From the NCBI GenBank assembly GCA_049596455.1, contig JBMYLP010000003.1:127973-191972 (forward strand): DNA of 64,000 nt, given 5' to 3'. Source of the DNA: UBA7446 sp049596455. GTDB lineage: Bacteria; Bacteroidota; Bacteroidia; Flavobacteriales; Flavobacteriaceae. The notes beneath the pieces were generated by a model that saw only the letters and a list, made by a program, of their open reading frames with translations, did not search any database and had not been told where the DNA came from. Of this stretch, positions 42,508 to 50,063 are shown piece after piece. Both the position numbers and the translations under genes were made by a program. The first letter of the stretch is position 1. Every line of letters starts with the position of its first letter.

Positions 42508-43395
42508 TCAATTGGCTTTCGCTGGTCGATTCGATAGCGAAACCCCAATTAAAATAATGGCGGTAGCCAAAAGTTGAAAACCACCAATGCGCTCGCCGTC
42601 AAGCATCCCCCAAAATAGTGCCACAATAGGCAGTGTGTAGGTTACCGAAGACACAAAAACAGCAGATGCCATTTTTACAAATCGGTTAAACATAACCTTG
42701 GCGATGGCAGTACCAAAAAAGGCAAGCAAGGCAATAAAACCTATACTCGAAAGTACCTTATCGGACTGTAGTTGTTGCATGGAAAAGAAATCGGAAAATA
42801 ACAACAGTACAACAGCTGGGGGAAGAATAGCAATAAAGTTTCCCAACGTCATTGCCATAGGCGACACCTTGGCAAGTTTGTGTTTTAGAAAATAGATGTT
42901 TACCGCATAGCACATAGACGCGCACATGATTAGCAGCACATATTCCGTAGGCTGATTGTCAGCAATTTGAGAGCCTCCCCAAATCAATCCGGCAGAACCT
43001 ATAAAGCCTAACAAAACACCCGCATATTGACGAGTAAAAATTTTAGTGGCAAAAAAAACAACCCCCACTAGCAGCGTAAAAATTGGCGTAAGCGAATTCA
43101 GTATCGCCGCAACAGCAGAGTCTATAAATTGCTGCGAAAACGCAAAAAAGAAGGAAGGAAAAAACGTGCCTAAAAACCCAGTTATAATTAACCATTTCCA
43201 CTCGTTTTTGGAAAGTCCTTTGAGTGATTTGTATCCCATTATGAATAAAAAAATGGTGCTAAAAATAATACGCACGCTGCCCAATTGTATGGGTGTTAGC
43301 CCAACAAGTCCGCGTTTTATAAGAATATATGAACTTCCCCAGATGATGGAGAGTAAAACCAAATAAACCCATTTGTTTTGTGGAATCAATTGCAT
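42508..43395 (-). CDS. EamA/DMT-superfamily transporter
   Basis: 295 residues from the ATG at 43395; ten membrane helices in two EamA repeats (VYLVLLSIIWGSSYILIKRG ... FFAFSQQFIDSAVAAILNSL; YVLLIMCASMCYAVNIYFL ... SVTYTLPIVALFWGML). Members export amino acids or other metabolites; substrate is not predictable here. No regulator or linked pathway gene is adjacent. Confidence 0.93.
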   Translation of the reverse strand: MQLIPQNKWVYLVLLSIIWGSSYILIKRGLVGLTPIQLGSVRIIFSTIFLFIMGYKSLKGLSKNEWKWLIITGFLGTFFPSFFFAFSQQFIDSAVAAILNSLTPIFTLLVGVVFFATKIFTRQYAGVLLGFIGSAGLIWGGSQIADNQPTEYVLLIMCASMCYAVNIYFLKHKLAKVSPMAMTLGNFIAILPPAVVLLLFSDFFSMQQLQSDKVLSSIGFIALLAFFGTAIAKVMFNRFVKMASAVFVSSVTYTLPIVALFWGMLDGERIGGFQLLATAIILIGVSLSNRPAKAN

Positions 43396-43442
43396 AGCGC
43401 AGCAAAGCTGGCAAAATTCAACGAGAAATAGCAATATTTTCC

Positions 43443-43450
43443 TACATTTG
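43443..43450 (+). promoter_or_regulatory. -7 promoter element for the HMA lipoprotein gene
   Basis: TACATTTG at 43443-43450, 16 bases before the ATG at 43467, matches TAnnTTTG; no -33 TTG is apparent. I see no palindromic metal-regulator operator beside it. Confidence 0.5.
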
Positions 43451-43466
43451 ATTAAAATTTAATATT

Positions 43467-44009
43467 ATGAAACGCCCTTATTATTACCTATTAGTTATAT
43501 TATTTGTTGGCTGTACTACTGCTTCAAAACCAGAGAAGAAAACCGTTGACTATAACGAAGAAGAGACAGTAGAATTATCTGCTGATTTATCGCATATATC
43601 ATTCCCCATTGAAGGCATGACGTGTGAAGTGGGATGTGCTGCACGCATTGAGAAAAAAGTAGCTGCCTCGGAAGGTGTTGTGTCGTCAAAAGTAGATTTT
43701 GAAGGTAAAACTGCCTATGTGTCTTTTGACCCATCTGCAACTTCATTTGATGCCATTCGCGCTACTGTCGAAGGACTTGGCTCAGATTACAAGGTAGGTG
43801 AGGCACAAGCAAGCTCGCCCTATTTTCAACTTAAAGAAGGTAAAAAATGTGGCAAGGACTGTGATAAGCCTTGCTGCAAAGACAAAAAAACTTGCGACAA
43901 ATCTTGCGAGAAAAAGTGCTGTAAAGACGGTAAAAAAGATATGGACAAAAAAGCTTGTGCAGCAGATTGCCAAAAAGCATGTTGCGCTAGTAAAAAGGAA
44001 AAAGCCTAA
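43467..44009 (+). CDS. Heavy-metal-associated (HMA) domain lipoprotein with cysteine-rich repeat tail
   Basis: 180 residues. Lipoprotein signal (LFVGCTT, Cys16); HMA domain at ~43-110 with GMTCEVGCAARIEKKV, a CxxxC version of the copper-binding GMTCxxC loop; then a lysine/cysteine-rich tail with three copies of C-x3-C-x3-CC (CGKDCDKPCC, CDKSCEKKCC, CAADCQKACC). The tail has 12 cysteines in ~50 residues and looks like a metallothionein-like metal sponge. It is presumably periplasmic, anchored to a membrane, binding copper or a similar soft metal; the metal is inferred. Confidence 0.88.
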   Translation: MKRPYYYLLVILFVGCTTASKPEKKTVDYNEEETVELSADLSHISFPIEGMTCEVGCAARIEKKVAASEGVVSSKVDFEGKTAYVSFDPSATSFDAIRATVEGLGSDYKVGEAQASSPYFQLKEGKKCGKDCDKPCCKDKKTCDKSCEKKCCKDGKKDMDKKACAADCQKACCASKKEKA

Positions 44010-44548
44010 TCCCACCTTAAGGTTTCGAGAAGTTTTTGCACATCACTTTTGACGTATGCAATAGCGGGTGCTAAAGAATCGTAGTTGGGTGCTGATTCAA
44101 AGAGCAACGATCCTGTGAGGTAGTGTTTTTTGGTGTCCGTGCCAAAAAAGTGCACGTTTGATGGGGAGTCGCCTACTATAACTATACACGACCCGAATAA
44201 ATTTTGTGCTTTGTTTTCAAAAGTACTTTCATCCATTTGAAAAGCTTCTTTACCAAACATTTTTAGACGCTTATCAAAATCCAACAACAGCGTGTCTAAA
44301 GATGACTTGGTCAAGTCAAAATACGTGAGATATAGCTTTGCATTTAGCGCGGGATAATCTAAGGTAAGACCGCAAGCAGACAGCGTTTGTGGCACAGCCA
44401 AATGATTGTGTTCAAATGCATACGAACAGTCACTTAAGAGTGGTTTGTATTGTGGTGTTGGGTACTGTAAAGCAAGTTGTGCTTTTGGTTTTGGTGTCGG
44501 TGATTGACAACCCAAAATGACAAACGCTAAAATCACGAAGCGTATCAT
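44006..44548 (-). CDS. gldD: Gliding motility lipoprotein GldD
   Basis: 180 residues with lipoprotein signal (FVILGCQS, Cys14). Characteristic GldD features are LQYPTPQYKPL near the N-terminus, LYLTYFDL and HYLTGSLLFESAPNYDSLAPAI towards the C-terminus. GldD is required for gliding and T9SS function in Flavobacterium johnsoniae. The start overlaps the gldE stop by four bases, reproducing the known mutY-ssb-gldE-gldD order. The 3' end overlaps the HMA gene by four bases on the other strand. Confidence 0.93.
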   Translation of the reverse strand: MIRFVILAFVILGCQSPTPKPKAQLALQYPTPQYKPLLSDCSYAFEHNHLAVPQTLSACGLTLDYPALNAKLYLTYFDLTKSSLDTLLLDFDKRLKMFGKEAFQMDESTFENKAQNLFGSCIVIVGDSPSNVHFFGTDTKKHYLTGSLLFESAPNYDSLAPAIAYVKSDVQKLLETLRWD

Positions 44549-45840
44549 GTGCGCAATTCTACTTTAAGTTGTTTGATGCGCTTTCGGTCTACAGCTTCGA
44601 TAGTGAAAATCACATTTTTAAACTTCATAGCCGTTTTTACTTTGGGAAACGAGCCCAACTGCTCCAGCACAAATCCTGCTATGGTCTCAGACTCGCCTTT
44701 ATTGGCTTCAAATTCCGCAGCGTTATCGAGTTTTAACACACTGTAAAAATCTTTTAGTGACGTTTTCCCATCAAATACAAATGTAGTTTCGTTTAGTTTG
44801 GAGTAACTGATATCGGTTTCGTCAAACTCATCACTAATATCACCCACAATTTGTTCGATGACGTCCTCAAGAGAAATTACGCCTGAGGTGCCTCCATATT
44901 CATCCACTACTACGGCTAAATGAATTCGCTTAGACTGAAATTCTTCTAACAAATCATCTAATTTTTTATTTTCGGGAACGTAGTATGGCTCACGTAACAA
45001 GGTAATCCAATCAAATTTTTTCTTGTTCAAATGGGGAAGCAAATCTTTGACATAAAGCACTCCAATAACGGTGTCTATGGTTTCGCGAAAAACAGGCACA
45101 CGTGAAAACCCCTTTGCCACAACTTGGTCAATAACATCTGTAAATGCAATTTTTTCTTCTAGTGCAAATACGTCTATTCGCGGACACATTACCTGTTTGG
45201 TTTCGGTGTTACCGAAGGTCACAATTCCTTTTAAAATTTTTTGCTCGTCTTTGGTAGTTTCAGAATCATCGGTCATTTCAAGCGCTTGTGACAAATGATC
45301 AACCGAGATATTTGACTTCGTTTTCCCTAAGCGTTTTTGCAACACAAATGTCAAATAACTCATCGGGTATGTAAGCGCAAAAAATACATATTGATCTAAA
45401 GCGTAAATGGGTAATGCCATACGCTTGGCAAAGCCTTTTGGGTTTTTGTTGGCGTATATTTTTGGTAAGATTTCACCGAACAATAGCACTACTGCGGTAA
45501 TAATTCCGACCTCCAACAAAAATTGTAACCACGGCTGCGATATGGACTCAAAAAACAATGAGGTCAGCGATGCAAAAACAAGTACTGTAGCAATGTTAAT
45601 CAGATTGTTAAGCAACAAAATAATTGCTAAAAGCCGCCTTGGGTTTTTACGTAAATGCGCAATGATACGCTCGGATTTATTCGATGCATTTGTTGCTTCT
45701 TTGATGTATGATGGCGCTAACGAAAAAAAAGCAACTTCAGCCCCAGAAACAAGTGCTGAGCCAAGCAAAAGCAGTAACAATAAAACCACTTTTACTGTTT
45801 CAAGTGTTTCAAAGCCAAAGACGAAATAGGGTATCTCCAA
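44545..45840 (-). CDS. gldE: GldE, CNNM/CorC-type membrane protein with CBS domains
   Basis: 431 residues: DUF21 membrane domain (VVLLLLLLLGSALVSGAEVAFFSL, RLLAIILLLNNLINIATVLVF, a third helix ending GEILPKIYANKNP), a CBS pair (~205-335; MCPRIDVFALEEK, VVVDEYGGTSGVISLEDVIEQIVGDI) and a CorC/HlyC C-terminal domain. In this position, between ssb and gldD, it is GldE, a helper for GldD in gliding. The family in other bacteria concerns Mg/Co efflux, so a transport or scaffold role is possible. Confidence 0.93.
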   Translation of the reverse strand: MEIPYFVFGFETLETVKVVLLLLLLLGSALVSGAEVAFFSLAPSYIKEATNASNKSERIIAHLRKNPRRLLAIILLLNNLINIATVLVFASLTSLFFESISQPWLQFLLEVGIITAVVLLFGEILPKIYANKNPKGFAKRMALPIYALDQYVFFALTYPMSYLTFVLQKRLGKTKSNISVDHLSQALEMTDDSETTKDEQKILKGIVTFGNTETKQVMCPRIDVFALEEKIAFTDVIDQVVAKGFSRVPVFRETIDTVIGVLYVKDLLPHLNKKKFDWITLLREPYYVPENKKLDDLLEEFQSKRIHLAVVVDEYGGTSGVISLEDVIEQIVGDISDEFDETDISYSKLNETTFVFDGKTSLKDFYSVLKLDNAAEFEANKGESETIAGFVLEQLGSFPKVKTAMKFKNVIFTIEAVDRKRIKQLKVELRT

Positions 45841-45850
45841 CGATTATGGT

Positions 45851-46279
45851 TTAGAAGGGCAAGTCGTCATCGCTTGCGGGTTGGGTTGCCTGCGTGGGCT
45901 GTTGTTGAGCCGGCTGTGCGGGCGCAGCAGCTGCGTCTGTTGGGCGTTGTGTCAAGAAGGTAAAATCATCTACGTGAATTTCTGTAGAGTAGCGGTCTTT
46001 GCCATCATCGCCTTGCCACTTGCGGGTTTTGATACGCCCTTCCACATAAACACGATCGCCTTTTTTTAGGTATTTTTCGCAAATTTCGGCGGCTTTGTTA
46101 CGCACCACCACATTGTGCCACTCGGTGTTGGTTACTTTTTCACCTGTCTGTTTGCTGGTATAGGTTTCGTTAGTGGCAATAGGAAATCGTCCTAGACAGT
46201 TTCCGCCATCAAAATAGGTTACCTTGACGTTGTCGCCTAAGTGCCCTATCAACATAACTTTATTCAGTGTTCCGCTCAT
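45851..46279 (-). CDS. ssb: Single-stranded DNA-binding protein
   Basis: 142 residues: OB fold (LNKVMLIGHLGDNVKVTYFDGG, TEWHNVVVRNKAAEICEKYLKKG, VYVEGRIKTRKW), a glutamine/alanine-rich linker and the acidic tip DDDLPF. It coats single-stranded DNA and recruits replication and repair partners through the tip. It is followed after 10 bases by gldE. Confidence 0.97.
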   Translation of the reverse strand: MSGTLNKVMLIGHLGDNVKVTYFDGGNCLGRFPIATNETYTSKQTGEKVTNTEWHNVVVRNKAAEICEKYLKKGDRVYVEGRIKTRKWQGDDGKDRYSTEIHVDDFTFLTQRPTDAAAAPAQPAQQQPTQATQPASDDDLPF

Positions 46280-46303
46280 AATAGATTTTAAATCAAATGT
46301 ACA

Positions 46304-47338
46304 CTATCGATTGAACTTCTGCAAAAATCGTTCTGTAAGGCGCGAAACACCAAAGTTTGAAACATCGCCCCATGGCGTTGGCAATTGTTTTTCGACCTCT
46401 TCCAAAATCCAAAAATGCGTGTGTAAGGTTTGATGCGATAATTTATGCCGCATCACCTCATCTTCAAATTTTGTCCATTTTGCCGTAGTTGCCCAAGCGG
46501 GCAAATCAGGGTGGGATTTTAATGCTTTTTCGGTCAAAATACAGTCTGCCTCCAAAAGTGGAAATTCATACAAGCCATGCCAAATATCTTTTCCTTCTCT
46601 CCGTTGAAGCAAGGTATTTTGCTTGCTATCAAAGGGTACCAAATAATGAAAAAATCGATTTTTAATCGCTTTGGCTTTGATTTTTTGAGGTCGGGAGGCA
46701 ACGCTGTTGTTTGCACGAGATTGGCAACTCTCTTCAAGCGGGCAGCTTGTACAAAGTGGTTGTTTGGGAGTGCACTGCATAGCACCGAATTCCATTATGG
46801 CTTGATTGTAAATTCCTGGAGCTTTGGTATCTATTAACGACTGTGCCAACTCCTGAAAATACCGAACTCCCTCGGGCTTGTTGATTGGAATCTCTATATC
46901 AAAATAGCGTGCAAGCACGCGATACACGTTACCGTCCACCACCGCAGCAGGCGCATCAAAGCAAATAGACGCAATAGCACTTGCGGTGTAAGGCCCAACG
47001 CCCGGTAAAGCGATTAGCTTTTTGTAGGTATTTGGAAAGATGCCATTTTGCTGGTATGCCACTTCTTTTGCAGCTTTGTGCAGGTTTCGTGCTCTGGAAT
47101 AATAACCAAGCCCTTGCCATAATTTCAGTACCTCGTCTTCGTTTGCATTTGCTAAGTCTTTAACGGTGGGGTACTGCGCTAAAAATCGTTCGTAATACGG
47201 CAGCCCTTGCGCCACGCGCGTTTGCTGCAAAATCACCTCAGAAAGCCAAACGGCATACGGGTCTTTGGAGTGTCGCCATGGTAGGTCGCGCTTATATTGC
47301 GCATACCACGCTAACAATTTGGAAGTGAATATGTTCAT
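46304..47338 (-). CDS. mutY: A/G-specific adenine glycosylase
   Basis: 344 residues from the ATG at 47338. HhH-GPD domain (DLPWRHSKDPYAVWLSEVILQQT, LPGVGPYTASAIAS with catalytic-type FDAPAAVVDGNVYRVLARY), [4Fe-4S] loop C-x6-C-x2-C-x5-C (CTPKQPLCTSCPLEESC) and a C-terminal NUDIX-like 8-oxoG recognition domain. It removes adenine opposite 8-oxoguanine. First gene of the mutY-ssb-gldE-gldD run. Confidence 0.97.
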   Translation of the reverse strand: MNIFTSKLLAWYAQYKRDLPWRHSKDPYAVWLSEVILQQTRVAQGLPYYERFLAQYPTVKDLANANEDEVLKLWQGLGYYSRARNLHKAAKEVAYQQNGIFPNTYKKLIALPGVGPYTASAIASICFDAPAAVVDGNVYRVLARYFDIEIPINKPEGVRYFQELAQSLIDTKAPGIYNQAIMEFGAMQCTPKQPLCTSCPLEESCQSRANNSVASRPQKIKAKAIKNRFFHYLVPFDSKQNTLLQRREGKDIWHGLYEFPLLEADCILTEKALKSHPDLPAWATTAKWTKFEDEVMRHKLSHQTLHTHFWILEEVEKQLPTPWGDVSNFGVSRLTERFLQKFNR

Positions 47339-47408
47339 TGTGTCAAAAATACATGCAAAGAATGACATTTGTGTGTCTAAGTTGCCCTTAACGTATCAAT
47401 TAAATTTT

Positions 47409-47416
47409 TATATTTG
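47409..47416 (+). promoter_or_regulatory. -7 promoter element for the HU gene
   Basis: TATATTTG at 47409-47416, 36 bases before the HU ATG. The nearest upstream TTG (47382-47384) is 24 bases away, somewhat farther than the usual spacing. Confidence 0.55.
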
Positions 47417-47452
47417 CTGACCTAAAATTTACAACCACTAAAAATTTTAAGG

Positions 47453-47743
47453 ATGACAAAAGCCGAAATTGTAACAAATATTTCAAACAAATTAGGAGTA
47501 GAAAAAAGTGATGCGCAAGAGATTGTAAATCATTTTATGAAAGAAGTTCGAGGTGCACTTGAATCTGGTGAGAACGTATATTTACGTGGATTTGGCAGCT
47601 TTGTGATTAAAACCCGTAAAGCTAAAAAAGGACGTAACATTTCTAAAAACGTAACTATCGATATTCCTGCACACAACATCCCTTCATTTAAGCCTGCAAA
47701 GGTTTTCTTGGAGAAAGTAAAAGCAAAAGTGGCCGTTAAGTAA
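47453..47743 (+). CDS. HU-family DNA-binding protein
   Basis: 96 residues: MTKAEIVTNISNKLGVEKSD helical N-terminus, NVYLRGFGSFVIKTRKAKKG with the GFGSF signature, DNA-binding arm and C-terminal helix (IPSFKPAKVFLEKVKAKV). A histone-like nucleoid protein. It is first in a plus-strand block with the 29-residue peptide gene and RNase G. Confidence 0.97.
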   Translation: MTKAEIVTNISNKLGVEKSDAQEIVNHFMKEVRGALESGENVYLRGFGSFVIKTRKAKKGRNISKNVTIDIPAHNIPSFKPAKVFLEKVKAKVAVK

Positions 47744-47778
47744 CGTTCACATTTTATTAATTATTTAGAAGATAACAT

Positions 47779-47868
47779 ATGCCAAGTGGTAAAAAACGAA
47801 AAAGACACAAGGTAGCCACGCATAAGCGTAAGAAAAGAAGCCGTGCAAACAGGCACAAGAAGAAATAG
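47779..47868 (+). CDS. 29-residue highly basic peptide, candidate small ribosomal protein
   Basis: An ATG at 47779 opens a 29-codon frame ending TAG at 47866-47868: MPSGKKRKRHKVATHKRKKR followed by SRANRHKKK. It has 19 Lys/Arg/His-rich positions, no acidic residue and no hydrophobic core, so it must fold against RNA. A nearly identical tiny gene between hup and rng is, as I recall, common in Bacteroidota genomes, and its composition resembles short ribosomal proteins such as bTHX or the flavobacterial bL38. Identity with either is not certain. It begins 35 bases after HU. Confidence 0.85.
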   Translation: MPSGKKRKRHKVATHKRKKRSRANRHKKK

Positions 47869-47966
47869 GCTTCTGTAACTCCTGAACGCCCCACGTTCTT
47901 TGACATGGAATCCTCCTAGTACTGTTCACACTAGCATTATTCCCACCGAAATAAAATTGTTCAATT

Positions 47967-47985
47967 GTTCCACCTATTGTGGAAC
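47967..47985 (+). promoter_or_regulatory. Leader hairpin just before RNase G
   Basis: Perfect seven-bp stem gttccac (47967-47973) and gtggaac (47979-47985) with a five-base loop, ending 14 bases before the GTG start. A second, weaker five-bp stem (ctagt/actag, 47916-47934) lies upstream. No T-run follows. It could be a self-cleavage or regulatory site for RNase G. Confidence 0.5.
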
Positions 47986-47999
47986 TAAAAATCATTATT

Positions 48000-49550
48000 G
48001 TGAGTAAAGAACTAATTATTCGTTCACGATCCTCTGCAGTTGATTTTGCCTTACTCAAAGACGGAAAGCTCGTTGAGTTTCACAAAGAAATTGAAGATAA
48101 TAAATTTCACGTTGGTGATATTTTTTTAGCAAAAGTCAAAAAAACCCTTTCTGGTTTGAATGCCGCATTTGTAAATGTTGGCTATGAAAAAGATGCGTTT
48201 TTGCATTACCATGATTTGGGTCCAAAAGTGACCACGCTGTTAAAATTTATCAAACGTGCTGGTGCAGGAAAAATCAAAGATTTTTCGCTGAAAAAATACC
48301 CTTTAGAGCCTGAAATTAACAAAGACGGTATCATTACCGATGCTGTTCAGGCAAATCAATCTCTACTTGTGCAAATTATCAAAGAACCCATCTCCACCAA
48401 AGGACCCCGTATCAGTTCGGAATTGTCCTTGGCGGGTAGGTATTTGGTACTGGTGCCTTTTTCGGACCGTGTGTCTATGTCACAAAAAATTTCTACACGC
48501 GAAGAAAAGAACCGCTTAAAGAAGCTCGTAATGAGTATCAAGCCAAAAGGTTTTGGTGTCATTATCCGAACCGTGGCTGAAGGCAAAAAAGTAGCCGAAC
48601 TCGACAAAGATTTACAAGATTTGTATAATCGTTGGGTTGGGATGTGTAAGAAAATCCAAAAAGCAGATTATCCCTCTAGAGTTTTGAGCGAGCTCAACAG
48701 AGCTTCCTCTATTTTGAGAGATATTTTTGACGATGGGTTTACTGGAATTCACGTAGACGATCCTGAATTACTAACTGAAGTTAAAGAGTACCTGGAGCAA
48801 ATTGCCCCAGAAAGAGTAAATATTGCTAAACTTTTTAAAAGTGAAGTGCCTATTTTTGAGCACTTTGGAATTGAACGACAAATCAAGGCATCTTTTGGGC
48901 GCACCGTGTCCATGAATAGAGGTGCTTATCTGATTATCGAACACACCGAAGCCCTTCACGTTATTGATGTTAACAGTGGTAACCGATCCAATAAGGCAAA
49001 AAATCAAGAAGATACTGCCTTAGAGGTAAACATGATTGCCGCTACCGAAATTGCCCGACAATTGCGCTTGCGCGATATGGGAGGCATTATCGTAGTTGAC
49101 TTCATTGACATGATACGCCAAGAAAACAGGAAAAAGCTTTTTGAACACTTCCGTAAGGAAATGGACAGCGACCGTGCTAAGCATAAAATTCTACCTCCAA
49201 GTAGAATTGGGCTTATACAAATGACGCGTCAGCGTGTTCGTCCCGAAATGGATATCAAAACCACAGAGCCAAACCCCAACATTAATGGAGAGGTTGAAGC
49301 ACCAATTGTTTTGATAGACAAGATAAAAGCAGACTTAGAGAAGATTTTAGCAAATCCAAAACACAAAAAGAAAAAAATTGTGTTGCATTTGCATCCATTT
49401 ATAGCAGCTTATGTTGCCAAAGGATGGAAATCAGAACGCATGAAGTGGTACTTTGAGTACAACAAGTGGGTAAAAGTAGTCCCACGCGATGCGTACACTT
49501 ATTTACACTACCGTTTCTTTGATGGAAAAGGAAAAGTAATTCACGTATAA
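48000..49550 (+). CDS. rng: Ribonuclease G/E family endoribonuclease
   Basis: 516 residues from GTG at 48000, which gives the family N-terminus MSKELIIRS; another GTG at 47979 would add seven residues and falls inside the leader hairpin. S1 RNA-binding region (~30-130: VGDIFLAKVKKTLSGLNAAFVNVG), RNase H-like/DNase I-like core with catalytic aspartates in ALHVIDVNSGN and GGIIVVDFIDM, and the dimer-end segment LIQMTRQRVRPEM. The zinc-link CPxCxG that normally follows is absent (DIKTTEPNPNINGE), as in other flavobacterial members. It processes rRNA and degrades mRNA. Confidence 0.95.
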   Translation: MSKELIIRSRSSAVDFALLKDGKLVEFHKEIEDNKFHVGDIFLAKVKKTLSGLNAAFVNVGYEKDAFLHYHDLGPKVTTLLKFIKRAGAGKIKDFSLKKYPLEPEINKDGIITDAVQANQSLLVQIIKEPISTKGPRISSELSLAGRYLVLVPFSDRVSMSQKISTREEKNRLKKLVMSIKPKGFGVIIRTVAEGKKVAELDKDLQDLYNRWVGMCKKIQKADYPSRVLSELNRASSILRDIFDDGFTGIHVDDPELLTEVKEYLEQIAPERVNIAKLFKSEVPIFEHFGIERQIKASFGRTVSMNRGAYLIIEHTEALHVIDVNSGNRSNKAKNQEDTALEVNMIAATEIARQLRLRDMGGIIVVDFIDMIRQENRKKLFEHFRKEMDSDRAKHKILPPSRIGLIQMTRQRVRPEMDIKTTEPNPNINGEVEAPIVLIDKIKADLEKILANPKHKKKKIVLHLHPFIAAYVAKGWKSERMKWYFEYNKWVKVVPRDAYTYLHYRFFDGKGKVIHV

Positions 49551-49553
49551 AAC

Positions 49554-49581
49554 AAAAGCGGCCTTAGTGCCGCTTTTTTTA
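49554..49581 (+). terminator. Intrinsic terminator of rng
   Basis: Nine-bp perfect stem aaaagcggc (49554-49562) and gccgctttt (49569-49577), six-base loop, T-run to 49580. It lies four bases after the rng stop, before recX. Confidence 0.92.
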
Positions 49582-49592
49582 TTTTAGCCTAT

Positions 49593-50063
49593 ATGAAAAC
49601 GTACTCGGTTCACGAAGCGCTAGAAAAATTGCGTCACTATTGCGCCTATCAAGAGCGCTGCCACAAAGAGGTCAAAGACAAACTTTATAGCATGCAAATG
49701 ATTCCCGATGCTGTGGAGCAAATTATAGGAACATTGGTTTCCGAAAACTACCTTAACGAAAGCCGTTTTGCGCAGCAATTTGCACATGGCAAATTTTCCA
49801 TAAAGCATTGGGGCAAATTGCGCATCACTCGCGAGTTAAAAGCACGTGCTATTTCGGACTATGATATTCGAAAAGCGCTTTTAACCATAGACGAAGAAGC
49901 TTATCTAGAAAAAATAAGCAGTATCAGTAGCAAAAAATGGCAGCAATTAGCTGGGAGCACACTTCAAGTACGCAAACAAAAGCTTTATCAATACTTAGCG
50001 TATCGGGGCTGGGAAAAGCATCTTATTTATGCAGAAATTGATGTGCTTAGCACCAAAGACTAA
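49593..50063 (+). CDS. recX: RecX family regulatory protein
   Basis: 156 residues of three-helix repeats: ALEKLRHYCAYQERCHKEVKDKL, AVEQIIGTLVSENYLNESRFAQQF and a third after GKLRITRELKARAIS, typical of RecX, which restrains RecA filament growth. recA is not in the window. It starts 15 bases after the rng terminator stem and its stop overlaps the convergent receptor gene by four bases. Confidence 0.93.
   Translation: MKTYSVHEALEKLRHYCAYQERCHKEVKDKLYSMQMIPDAVEQIIGTLVSENYLNESRFAQQFAHGKFSIKHWGKLRITRELKARAISDYDIRKALLTIDEEAYLEKISSISSKKWQQLAGSTLQVRKQKLYQYLAYRGWEKHLIYAEIDVLSTKD

Noticed and set aside
47765..48058. 97-codon minus-strand reading frame
   Set aside because: It runs antisense over the 29-residue peptide gene and the rng start, has no family-like sequence and no promoter.
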